A stretch of 64,000 nt of DNA from Druceiella hillmani (lineage: Eukaryota; Arthropoda; Insecta; Lepidoptera; Hepialidae): the NCBI GenBank assembly GCA_039881145.1, contig JAYKKI010000052.1, positions 8,747,501 through 8,811,500 of the forward strand, in the 5' to 3' direction. A program made the position numbers and the translations under genes. Under the pieces are notes generated by a model. It was not told the DNA's origin and ran no database searches. It worked only from the letters and a program-made list of their open reading frames with translations. Positions within the stretch are counted from its first letter, which is position 1, and each line of letters starts with the position of its first letter. This document shows, in pieces, positions 25,930 to 36,875 of this stretch.

Positions 25930-26110
25930 TTTTAAAGAAAAATACATGACGGGGCCCTTAACCTGATGAAGCGCAATGTTCAGCTTCCAAATCTTTTAAA
26001 AAAAGTTTTATTTTATTACCCTCACAAACTAGAACATGCCGCTACTTGTTATCTGAATGTTCAAAGTTACCAGTAGATGGCAACTTTCTTTTTTTAATAC
26101 ATTAACAAAT
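25930..26110 (-). repeat. Possible degenerate 5' LTR region of the minus-strand copia element
   Basis: It contains the ordered landmarks shared with 21850-22020 ('ttttattttattac', 'acaaactagaacatg', 'ccagtagatggc'). It lies upstream of the gag remnant in minus-strand sense, as a 5' LTR should. The 25683-25930 segment between it and gag holds no recognisable primer-binding site. Confidence 0.35.
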
Positions 26111-26625
26111 TTTTACAATGCTTTGTACTAAAAAACAATCACATTTATCATGAAAATAAAATAAAACCACAATAAATATTTTGCAGCAATACTACAGTCC
26201 ATTAAATATATGATTTTAGATATAAGATACTTTGGAATCAATTTGATAAAGCTGTTTTTCACTGAGATATCGATGATCGTCCTTAAAATATATTCATCGC
26301 TGGCATTAGCATTATTCAAGGCGTACTGCGAGGAGAACGCACGAAATAAAAATTACGTTTGTCCAACTCCAACAAAATGAGACTAAAAATAATGTTTAAT
26401 GGCCCCTCAAAATTATGTAAAATAAATTAAACTTTCTAGTCCCGTTATCAGAAAAATAGTTTTCAAAAATGTTTTTTGGTTTTTTTTGAGAAGTGCAAGT
26501 AATTTTCAATTTATTAAAAAAGTTTCTTCGCCAATATATACAAAAACATACCTTTTTAGTTGGCCCAAAAAACAACAAAATTAAAAATATAACTTCTAAG
26601 GGATTGAAAAGTTAAAATGAAAACA
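26111..26625. other. AT-rich non-coding stretch
   Basis: Two short minus-strand frames without recognisable domains. Nothing else. Confidence 0.5.
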
Positions 26626-26629
26626 ATTC

Positions 26630-26800
26630 TTATTCGGTGAGCCTCCATTAGCTATCGATCGAGTAACGTCCCAAATGCGTCATTTTCTTTGTTTCAAAAA
26701 ATTTCCAAAGATCGCCTTTCGTGATGATGTATTTATCAAAACTCATCGGCGTACTCTCTCGGCCGCTGGGCAAATAAAGTACCTATATATGCGAGCTTAT
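26630..26800 (-). repeat. Dispersed repeat, copy 1 (partner at 49.16-49.33 kb)
   Basis: On the minus strand this segment aligns with 49160-49330 on the plus strand. Shared blocks are 'gagtacgccgatgagttttg', 'tcacgaa', 'gacgca' and 'cgatcga'. Both copies are GC-richer than surrounding DNA. Family unknown. Confidence 0.6.
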
Positions 26801-28133
26801 AAAAGGGTGACAAAATGATTGACAAAATGTTGAAATAAAAAAAAATATCTTAATCGTTTAAAATTAGTGATAGGTTAAACACCATTATATTTCTTAAAAT
26901 TAATGTAAAACTAAGAAAAAAATTATCACGGTTTGCATTGTTTTACACTTACCATTTTAGTTTCTTTCAATATACTTTGAAAGAAATACATTTACAACAA
27001 ATTACTCTAAACCATTGTTAAAATGCAACCGTTCATTGTACCTAAACCTAAAAATTTAACTGGTTGGTCAATATTATCAAGCAACGTGTATCTGTGTGCC
27101 ATCAAATTCTTATTCAATATACTATTTGAAAACAGGCTTTTTTTCGATGAGAAGATTATTTAAATCTTTCGCCTACGGTTAAGTATATCAAATGATTTTA
27201 CTTTTCTGATGACCCTTAACTATTTATGAGGACAAAAGAATAAGAGATTACAAAAACTTCAAGTTGCTGTTCTAATGATCTGTGTTTTACTTATTATACC
27301 AGGATGATTTTCATTCCATGCACGTATTTCCAGTTGTTATCCGTACAAGATTGAGCTCGCGCGTAATACTCCAATATGTGATCACAATCTATCTTCATGG
27401 CGCTAGTGTACGTATGCATAAAACGCCTGGCCAAATATTTTTAGTTTTGTCACACGATATACTCATATTTTTGCCATATTGCCTATATAAAGGCTTTGCT
27501 CAACTAACTCGTTTAAAATAACTTCGAAAGAAATGCAAATATTCCGTTTTCGCGTGAAGTATGTTCATATATGTGTTTTTTTTTGACGAATATATAACAA
27601 AATAATATAATATACCTGAGTTTTAAATTTGTTTGCTTCAATCCGAAAGAATAAATATTCAAAGTTCATAAGAGTTTTTTGATGATCACAACACTACATT
27701 TTCTTTTTTACACCACGGGAAAATTTTCGTTCAAAATTACTTAGTTTTGCAGACATTTAATTAAATCGAATAATAGTGTAATCAAAAACATCAATGCAAA
27801 TTGTTAACAGAACAATAAAAGAAAAAATCATTTTTCCCCAAACACCAAAACAGGAGGATCGTAAATAATCGTCTGAAAGCCAGCAATTTCTCCCAAAAAA
27901 AATAAGGAGAAATATACTTAAAATCTATCTAAAGTCGACGTACAGACCCAGCATTACGTCCTTGTTAAAATGCTGCCTATATTATGAAACGGACTTTTAT
28001 GTATTTTTTAAACGGACTTGTACATACACGAATAGTGAGTTTTCCCATTTTATTTGCCAAATGTATCCGGACTCGAGACTGAAAATAAGTGTATAAATGT
28101 GTTTATAACCTTTACTTTTATGTGTATTTGTCA
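26801..28133. other. AT-rich non-coding stretch
   Basis: A 79-residue plus-strand frame at 27282-27521 has no recognisable domain. No repeat or RNA gene seen. Confidence 0.45.
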
Positions 28134-28340
28134 CTAGCTTTTACCCACAGCTTCGCTCGTGCGTATTTTTTTACACAGCGGTGTTATTCTCCAGTAATAA
28201 TGTTTGGATCTCGAATATACCCCTGACTGGGACAAAAGTACATCGTATCTTATTATTTCAACTTTAACCTGAACCACTGTAACGGTGTCAACAATTCGTA
28301 TTCAGCATAATTAAACCTGGCGTGCTTACAACTTAATTTA
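28134..28340 (-). mobile_element. Helitron 3'-terminal fragment
   Basis: On the minus strand the sequence runs 'cgagcgaagctgtgggtaaa' and then 'agctagtga'. A GC-rich, hairpin-capable end followed by CTAG and a T is the 3' terminus characteristic of insect Helitrons. The plus-strand Helitron at 36.2-38.5 kb ends in the same style ('gagcgaagcc...cccagCTAGT'). No helicase coding sequence is visible inward of this end, so it is a truncated or non-autonomous copy whose 5' limit I cannot place. Confidence 0.65.
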
Positions 28341-28525
28341 AAGTTTGATAACCAAATATTAAAAAAAAAAAAAAAGATTTTGATAACCAAATATGTTTTA
28401 TTTAAATCTGTGCCCTAAGGATTACTAGTTTAGAACATGTCGGTCTAGCATATTTTAAGTTATATTTGACCAAAAAAAACAAGCAAATGGAAAAAAGTTT
28501 TTAAGACGTATTGAAATTTAGGTTA
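28341..28525. repeat. Short duplicated phrase around a poly(A) run
   Basis: 'ttgataaccaaatat' occurs at about 28347 and 28380, flanking a run of A. This may be a target-site duplication around a short poly(A) relic or a slippage duplication. Confidence 0.45.
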
Positions 28526-28526
28526 T

Positions 28527-28650
28527 ATGTGTGTGCGTGAGTGAATCCGCTCGTGCATATGCGCGTGAGGTCGTGTGTAGTCGCGTTTGCGCACGTGCGT
28601 AGTCGCACGTGGTGCGTGCGCATGTATATGTGTGTATGGATGTGTGTACA
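28527..28650. repeat. Purine-pyrimidine alternating GT/GC-rich tract
   Basis: Mostly alternating G-T and G-C steps with several 'cgtgcg' and 'tgcgcgtg' motifs. It is far more CG-rich than the surrounding DNA. The His/Thr-rich minus-strand frame here is an artefact. Such sequence can adopt Z-DNA. Confidence 0.8.
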
Positions 28651-31600
28651 TGTTTGACAATTAAGCTTATATGTAATGAAATAATAATTTCTAAGTCGTC
28701 TTGAGAATTCCATAAAATGATATTTGTACAATTCTACATTGTTTTCTTTGGCGAGGGAATCTTACGAATATGAATAAGACGTCGAGTATAGATTATTGAC
28801 GGAAACTGTTTCTTTAAATTATAATAAAAAAGAAACATTATATTTAAAATACATGAACTAGAAATTATTAAACCCTTGGCAACTAAAACTAGACTATCTT
28901 ACAAGAAAACGTCTACAAAACGACTTAATCAAAGAGATGACTCAATATTGAGGACTCAATATTGTGACTGTGTTATTGTCCTTATAGTCTCTTTGTATGG
29001 GGATGCAGCAAAAATATACAGAAAATTTAAAATTAATTTGTAAGCAACAATTAAATTAGTTTGATTCTATATTTCAGAATACAATGAACATAAATTCAAT
29101 GGAATAAAAAGTTGGTAAAATGAAATTTCATTAATTAAAAGAAAATATCCCAAATGAGTGAGGAATGACTAAAATATTTATAATTGTTATTTCGTGGATC
29201 GTCCAGTATTAATTGATAGAGGAAATTATTCGTCAGAAATTAAATTATTCCAAAAGTAACTAATTCAAAAGATGACGAGTACCAATTGATTATGATAATA
29301 TGCAGGCGTTGTAAATATTTTATCACAATCTATCAAAACTACATAAAATAATTTTGACTCTTTATTTTTCAGAGCATGATTTCAAAAGTTACAGTATCGA
29401 TGAAATAACAGTTTAAAGTGTATGAAAAATTTGTTCGCTCGTTTAGGAAAAAATGGAATTTTGCGAAAAAATTACAATATTTAATTGATTTCAAATATAT
29501 TGCCTAATTATCAAAGTAAATCCTTAATTTGTAACATTTCAAATATTTTTAAAAACGACAAAATTATTTTGCAATAAATAACGGATAATAGTTTAATTAA
29601 ATCAACAATTTTCTAAAAACATGAGGTCAACCCAATTCAAAGCAACAAGCCATTTGTTGTTAGAAAGTTTTTTCGAATATCATATTTACAACAAGGTTAT
29701 CATTAACCGTAAAACGACATTTACTGACATAAACACCAATCTCCCCTACGGATTCCCACAAAGGTACTCCACTCAACAGTAATGCATCCCAAATTACTTG
29801 ATCATTGTTACTTCAACCTGCCAACCTTGTAGATTGGCAGGCTATAGCGTTGAACTTTCTTTCCTATGCATCCATTTATTACGGGTCACATCTCGAAAAG
29901 AACCCACAGCGCTGCTCTTTCTATAGCTGGCAGATAACAAAGGATATTTTCAGGAGACTAATATTAAGGACTCCTCCTGAATTTATATATGTCATCACTA
30001 GCAATATTCACTGGTTGAAATCTTTCGTCTTCACACAATGGAGTATTTTGATAAGATATTGTGAAGTTTCTCCAATGCTGCCCAGTCAAGTTGAATTCTC
30101 CAATCGGCTTCTGCCTTTATTATATACTACATAACCAGCTACCATATTTTTTACGAGATAATGAGAGTCATCCTAACAGATTTAATTTTTCCCCTAAAAA
30201 AGTTTGTTGCACTTCCGCTTTTAATTTGAACTGGTGTCTTTTCGTCTGTTACTAAAATTTTCAATATACATATTATCTTATTGAACATTCTCGTAATTTT
30301 TGAAACTATGTCTCAAGCGACTTTTAGTAAATTATTTAAAGTTTCTCGTATTAATTAAATATGTTCGTAAGTTTACATGGATTTATGCACAATTCTGAGG
30401 AACTTTACGGATAATACCATAGATATGATAACTTTACGGAGAAAAGCCTAAAAATGTTATTATAATCCTTTCGCCAAACACTGGCTGCATTCGCATCTTA
30501 ACATTTGCTTTGAGGATTACTTTTTACAATAATTTATATTGTATTTAAATCGTCTACTAGGGCAGTAGAAGATATGTTCAATATGTTATATAGTGTTGAG
30601 AATTATTAAAAATTAAAAGAACATAATATATTTAAATTGTTGAGTCGAAGCTGTCCCTATATTTTACTTAACTTACAAGAATACATTAGGAAATATAAAA
30701 TATTTCATTAAAATAAAAAACCAAATAAACTTTTAAATAAAATAAAAAATATGGGCAACCAATATTTTCTGCAACAATCAATATAATTCCATTAACCATG
30801 CTAGAATCATCTCCATATTTGCATCTAGCCTATTATTTCATAATAGCTTCATTACCTAGAAAACAAGCTAGTTCAAGGTATTTCGTTATCTCTGCTCATC
30901 TTCTAAGCAGTCACTTTAAATTTGAAACAGTTTTTAATTAGAAATTATGGTTTTCGACTAAATTTTTATTCACTATTTCTGCCGTATTTTGAAAGTTGCA
31001 AAATAGAAATTCATTTAACTTATTAATTTTTCAATAAACAATATCTTTTCGTAAAAACACCTTCTTGCGTCGGTAAAATGGGTAAAAACATAGGAAATGA
31101 ATAATTTTTCTACAAGAAAACCGGCAGTATTTTCCTCTTTAGTGTTTGAAAGGAGAAAAATCTAATAGTCAATGCGGTAAGGCTACTCTTCTCACCGTCT
31201 ATTCGCGGAACATGATTTACTGAAAAAGAGTTTATTATTAGCTGGGCCCACTAAAAAAATAAGCTGTCTACATCAAATTGCAAGACAATGATTAATGGAT
31301 ATATGAGTATGTATCATTCATATTGAAAAGTGATGTGTCAAACGAAAATACCAACGAGTAAACAAATTTTTTTTTTCGGCCATGTGCCGGTAACATGTTT
31401 AGATGTTTTATATGAAAGACTAGCCAACTAAGTCAACTTTCAAGAGAAATTAAAAATTATGAACAGTAAAATAAAAGAATAATAACATTAAGCATATTGT
31501 ATCTAAAAATGTTATTAATCCAGGTATCACTTACCAATTTCTGTTTAAACATTAATTTAAAAAGTTGAAAACATTATATAGATTTTGCAATGCACATATA

Positions 31601-32420
31601 AAATCTGTTTTTAGGTTCGTTTACAGGGAAGTACAAAAAATTAGGAAGAACATTTCTTTCATCACTAGGGTTTGAAATATGAAACTTTCGTCGTGAAACA
31701 TTTCGACTATTCTATAAATAGTTTCTTTTAAATAACATTTCAAAACTCGTCTTAATAACCAAATATCCTTTACCCTTTCTAGCAATAGATGCACTTTAAG
31801 TACTTAATGAGAATTATCTAAGAAATAGACCAAAGTATTAACTTTAATTCGAAAATGAAAAGCTGTGTTGCACGGAACTGAGTTATCGATATAAAGATTT
31901 TAGAATTGACGTACTACGCTGAAAATTATTTCCTTAAAATAATTATATTTGTCTAACTACTCAAAATTGTATTATATTTTCTATATTAGTATATTGAAAC
32001 TCAAAAAAAAAAATTTACACAACTTTTTACGTAACTGAAAGTATTGTTCCGAGAAGCTTGACTGATATATATAGCTCTATAATGAATGTGTTGTCATTAT
32101 TATTATTAAATAGATTCTAAATTAATGTTCCTGGAATTGCAACGCATTTTTCCTTAATTTATAAATGAACTTGTATAGAGTATTATTCACTGGTATTTTA
32201 CTTTAAAAACTGCAAGTAAATAAAGGGTTCCTTTAAAACAACAAAAACTAATCAATATATATTACAAAAGTAAGTGAACAATGTACGTATCGCTAAAACT
32301 TAGAAACGAGTCCCGGTACGTTTAAGGGAGTTATATGGTGTGATAACCCTCTATCCCCCATCCATGAAGAAGATTCCCGTTTTTAACTGAAGGGCGTGCT
32401 TAAGGGCTGGAAGTTTACCC
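28651..32420. other. Long AT-rich non-coding stretch
   Basis: The longest frame is 109 residues (29805-30134, plus) and begins 'MLLQPANLVDWQAIA'. I do not recognise it and see no partner exon. A short hairpin (cctgccaa...ttggcagg) lies at about 29816-29841. The rest has no repeat, RNA or domain signal. Confidence 0.45.
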
Positions 32421-32424
32421 CTGT

Positions 32425-32660
32425 AGAAATTTCTAGAATAGTGAGAACATTCGAGAGCAATCCACGATATCCCAGAACATCCCGGAACATTCTGGAATGT
32501 TGTGGAATGTTTGGGAATAGTCTGGAACGTTCGGGAACATCCGGGGAGATCTCAGATCTTTGTGGAACATTTTAGAATACTCTCGACCGGCGAAACTCCA
32601 GAATCAAAACAATTTTTTCGATAAATAAAAGCCTACAGCGTCTGCTTCCAAATGATTTCT
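32425..32660 (+). promoter_or_regulatory. Heat-shock-element array with TATA-like box
   Basis: Three perfect GAAnnTTCnnGAA elements lie at 32426-32438, 32485-32497 and 32525-32537, with a near match at 32445-32457 (last unit GAG). Further GAA units start at 32475, 32505, 32515, 32565 and 32575, so GAA recurs in 10-bp register over more than 100 bp. That is the geometry bound by heat-shock factor. A TATA-like 'ATAAATAAAAG' follows at 32621-32631, 44 bp after the last in-phase GAA, and an arthropod-type initiator TCAGT lies at 32662-32666, somewhat farther downstream than usual. The copia gag remnant starts about 0.55 kb downstream. It could be the 5' LTR promoter of that element or a displaced Hsp gene promoter; no Hsp coding sequence follows. 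Confidence 0.65.
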
Positions 32661-32666
32661 TTCAGT

Positions 32667-33205
32667 GTCACTTCGAACAGATGAAATCGATTACGTTTTT
32701 TTCCATTCAAGGACAAATCTATCACAATCTATCACAAATCATTACTACCACTACCCAAGGGGACTGCCGTTTATTCCAGTCGCGGTATTTCAGAACGCAT
32801 GTTCTATTTTTTATGTATGTTGGTACACTAGTTTCTTTTCTCTCTGTAAGCTTGTGTAACGTGTCAAAATATACGTACAAAGTTATCTACAAATCTCTGT
32901 AGTTTTTATTTCGAACCAAATTATCAGTACGGTAGAAGAGCATGGTTCCAATTAAAGCAAAAAGTAAAAACACATTGACAGTAAAAAAACTTGCCGGCGT
33001 AATTTAATAAGGAAACATTTTTGACAGTTTGAGGTTGCTGCATAACCTAATTTTTCCGGAGTGTTCATAAGAATTCAAGAATTTTACGAATATATCAGAA
33101 TACATCAGAAATAGAATTCAAGAATTAGTATTAACATATAGTATATACGGAATATAACGATATTTTGACAAATTTTTAATATATGACATTGAAGATATCG
33201 TATAC
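32667..33205 (+). other. Leader-like segment between the HSE/TATA region and the copia gag remnant
   Basis: No frame resembles a heat-shock protein; the 64- and 73-residue frames here overlap in different phases and look random. If the array upstream is an LTR promoter, this would hold the R-U5 and primer-binding site. I cannot identify a convincing LTR end or tRNA complement. Confidence 0.35.
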
Positions 33206-33209
33206 GGGT

Positions 33210-36170
33210 CAACATAACGCCTTTCGTATTGATAGACTCGTGGAAACGGACAACTACGCAAGTTGGACATTCCCAGTGCAAGCTTAGTTTGAATTTAAAG
33301 AATTGTGAAACAGTGTTATAGGAATGGAACCTACCTACGAAGGAAAGGAAATTGAGGCGAAATGAAAACTTATTTTATTGTTAGACCCGATTAACTATGT
33401 ACTTATACAGAGAGCGACTACATGCAAGGAAGTCTGGGAAAGCTTGGAACAGGCTTTTGATGACAGCAGGTTACACAGAGGAGTGGTATTATTAAGAGAT
33501 CTTATAACAACTACGTTGGAATCTTCTCGTAGCTTGCATGACTATGTGAATAAAATTAAGTCACCTATACATAAGCTGCGGAATATCAACTTTGATATTA
33601 ATGATGAATGGCTTGGGATACTGATGTTGGCTGGTTTACCCGAAACTTACAAACCAATGATAATGGGTTGGGAGAGTTCAGCCATCAAGATCAACGCCGA
33701 TTCAATTAAAATGAAACTCTTATAGGAAGTTCAATGCTCTAACATCACAGTGTTCTTCACAAAAAAGTCGCTCAATGGAATCAAAATGTAACAAAAGCCA
33801 ATAAAGGGCCTCAACGTTACAATTACCATAAGCACGGACATTATGCTGAGAACTGCCGAGTTTTGAAAAAGCAGAACTTAAAGAAGAAAGGAGGGAGTAA
33901 AAGTTTTGTTGCAGCATTTTCAGCATCTTACCAGCAGGTAATGAACTCAGATTTATGGTATCTGGACTCCGGTGCCTCCATGGATATGGCCAATAGAAGT
34001 GATTGGATGTATGATGTAACTAGTTCACCGATACTCACCATAACTGTTGCCAATAAGATACCGTTACATGTTGAAAGTAGGGGAAAATTAATTTATCAAT
34101 TAATGGTAATGAAGGTAATAAAATTCGGATAAGACAAGTTATATACACACCTAAACTTACTGCCAATCTCTTCTCAATCAGAGCTATGGTTAAAATGGCT
34201 GAAAAGTAACTTTTAGAGATAAAAGATGTAATATTTATAACTAAAATGGCAAACTATTATGCTAAGCCACTTTAGTAAACAGTACTGTATTGTTAAACAC
34301 AGGGAAGTATTTTTCAATTTTACGTATTCAGATAAATTATATGATGTTGTCTTGTGGCATAGACGCAAGGGACACTCGCATTTTTCAGATGTTAGCAAGT
34401 TGCCAGAATGCATTGAACGAGTTGAATCATTTCAAAATAAGGGTAACAATGTTACATGTACCACCCGCCTCAGAGGGAAATAGAGTTGATTGCCTTTTAA
34501 CATTATTGGTTCAAGGGCTTCACAACGTAGATCTTTCACACTGATTTATGTAGGCCTATGGAATAAGTGTCACTGGGAGGTATGAAATATTTTATTACCT
34601 TTATACAAAGAGAATTCACGTTTATTTTCTAAAAGATAAAATGAGTGTGCTTGAAGTTTTCAAAGTTTATAAAGGTAAAGTAGAACATGAACTTGAAAGA
34701 AAGATAAAATCTGTTCGCTCAGACAATAGAAACGAATACTATAATAAAATGTTTAAAAATTTCTTAAGTAGGCATGGAATTGAACATTAAACAATCACTC
34801 CGTACTCGCTCCAACAGAATGGTCTTGCGGAGAGAATGGACAGGATCCTGGTAGAAAAAGCTAAATGTAATGTTGTACGATGCTCAATTGTCGAATCTGT
34901 TCTAGGCGACAGCTGCCTACATCATCAACGGATCACACACAAAATCAATTGATGGTAAAACTCCCATGGAGATGTGGTCTAGTAAGAAACAGAGCCAAAA
35001 TTCAGAGGCAAAATTTTTAATTTATCAAACATAAAAATTTTGGCTCTGAATTAGTGGCTAAAACACCTAAAGAAAAACATCAAAAATGGGATTCAAAATC
35101 CAGTAAATACAAATTTGTTTGCTATTGTGGATATACCAAGGGATAGCGAATACTTGATCAAAAAACAAATAAAATAATCAAGAGTAGAAATATTGTGTTA
35201 TTAGAAAATGTTCAGAAATATGATCAAAATATATACGTACGATTAAAGCAAGCCAGCTGTCAGGGAATCTTAAATTGAACAAGATTTTACTGAAAATTGG
35301 ATTGAAAAGGTCTAAAATGGACCCATGTATTTATTATTTAGTAAATAAATCAATAATGATATTCATTACGGTCTGGGTAGATCTTTGCAAATAATTAGAA
35401 CAAAATCAGAGAAATAAAGGAAAAATTCAGGAAAGAATTTAGTATGAAATATATTAATGTAGTAGAGCAAAGCATTGGCATAGATATGAATCGATATCGT
35501 GAGGCAGGTGTGATTATGATAGTGCAGGAAAAATATATCAACTTAGTGCTGAGTCGATTTGGTATGTAGTATCGCATCTCAAATTGTTTGACGTATTATC
35601 TCATGTGAATGCAAACCAGTTAATTTCCCGATACAGGTAAATGCAAAATTTGACAAGTATCTTGAAGACGGATGAGATATTTCCAAGGAACCAAGAGCCT
35701 AAAACTATATTATGTCAAAGAAGACTCAAAAGAAATTACTGGTTATTGTGATGCTGACTGGGCCAATGATTCATTGGATAGAAGATCGTGCACTGGTTCC
35801 ACTTTTTCGTTTCAAAATACCGCTATATCTTAGAATTTCACCAAACAACCAACTGTGGCGCTCTCTACTGCAGAAGCTGAATGCACATGGTGATGGCGTC
35901 AGCGACTCAGGAGGATTGGGGCTTCAACAACTACAAAATAAACTTGGCCAAGATGTGGGCAGTGCGTTAACCATATATTTTGACAACCAAAGTGCAATCA
36001 GACTAGCATCAACAGACTGTTACAAACCGGAAACTAATCATATAAACATTCGTTTAATTTTTCTCAGAGGGAACATAGTTAAATCTAAAGTATAGTTTTT
36101 TATTTATGAATGGTTTTAATACGGTGGCTGATAACTTAACTAAGGGCACTACACTTGTAAAACACTTGTA
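33210..36170 (+). pseudogene. Ty1/copia retrotransposon polyprotein remnant (gag-PR-IN-RT-RNase H)
   Basis: Domains in order on the plus strand. gag at 33230-33725, including an open 115-residue piece with 'CKEVWESLEQAFDD' and 'LGILMLAGLPETYKPMI'. Zinc knuckle near 33812-33850, whose first two cysteines are replaced by Arg and Tyr while 'GHYAENC' persists. Protease active site 'YLDSGAS' near 33960. Integrase zinc-binding 'LWHRRKGH' near 34352. Integrase core end 'QQNGLAER' near 34810. The reverse transcriptase is reduced to a 'GLKQAS' piece near 35245 and an incomplete V-D box near 35380. RNase H at 35712-36095 has 'IYFDNQSAIRLAS' and 'ETNHINIR'. The tail 'VADNLTKG' is near 36125. Integrase runs almost directly into the middle of RT, implying an internal deletion. 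Multiple stops and frameshifts make it inactive. No 3' LTR is seen because Helitron sequence begins at about 36178. Confidence 0.9.
34995..35056. repeat. Imperfect hairpin inside the copia integrase remnant
   Basis: 'aattcagaggcaaaattttta' and the near complement 'taaaaattttggctctgaatt' flank a short A/T loop. It interrupts the expected integrase C-terminal reading, so it is a secondary local inverted duplication rather than part of the protein code. Confidence 0.75.
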
Positions 36171-36177
36171 TTTTATA

Positions 36178-36812
36178 AATAAGATTTTTCTGGCAAAGTC
36201 TCCACAAAAGACACCGCCAGAAAAATTGCAAGCAAACCACCTCAGTCCACAACATTAACAGTTTTTTTTCAACTGTACCAAACGAATTCATTCGCTAAAA
36301 CATTACAATGTGTCGACGTTACCTATTAAAAGTAGAACACAACAAGAAAAATCTTTCAACGACAAAAATAAGGAATTTCACTACAAGATCATCCAGGAAT
36401 CAAGAAAATTAACGCTCTAGGCCGGTTATACACCGTACATCCGAACAACGCCGAATGTTTCTATCTCCAAATGTTACTACACGAAATACGGGGCCAACAA
36501 GTTTCACAAATCTCAAGACTGTTGACGGTTACCTATGCCAGACGTACAGAGAAGCATGCCAATGCTTAGGACTACTGGAAAACGAAAAACACTAAAAATT
36601 AAGACCAAAAGAAGCCTCACTCACAGCCTCAGCTGAAAAAATGAGAGACTTATTTGCCATAATAATAACAACATATAACCCATCGCATTCAAAACAGCTA
36701 TGGGACTCCTTCAAAGATAATCTGAGTAATGGCACACTGTACCAAATCCAACAAGCTTGTCCAGAACTGACTATCGAATTCAGTCTATCATAGTAGTAAT
36801 AATTATATATAT

Positions 36813-36875
<63 letters not shown>

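Noticed and set aside
28501..28731. 76-residue His/Thr/Arg-rich minus-strand frame
   Set aside because: It is a translation of the alternating GT/GC tract.
29805..30134. 109-residue plus-strand frame, the longest unassigned one outside mobile elements
   Set aside because: No recognised domain, no similarity to other frames in the window, no splice or promoter context. A frame this long can occur by chance in 64 kb.
32665..32902. Hsp-family coding sequence downstream of the heat-shock elements
   Set aside because: Neither frame there resembles Hsp70 or small Hsp proteins, and both end within about 70 residues.
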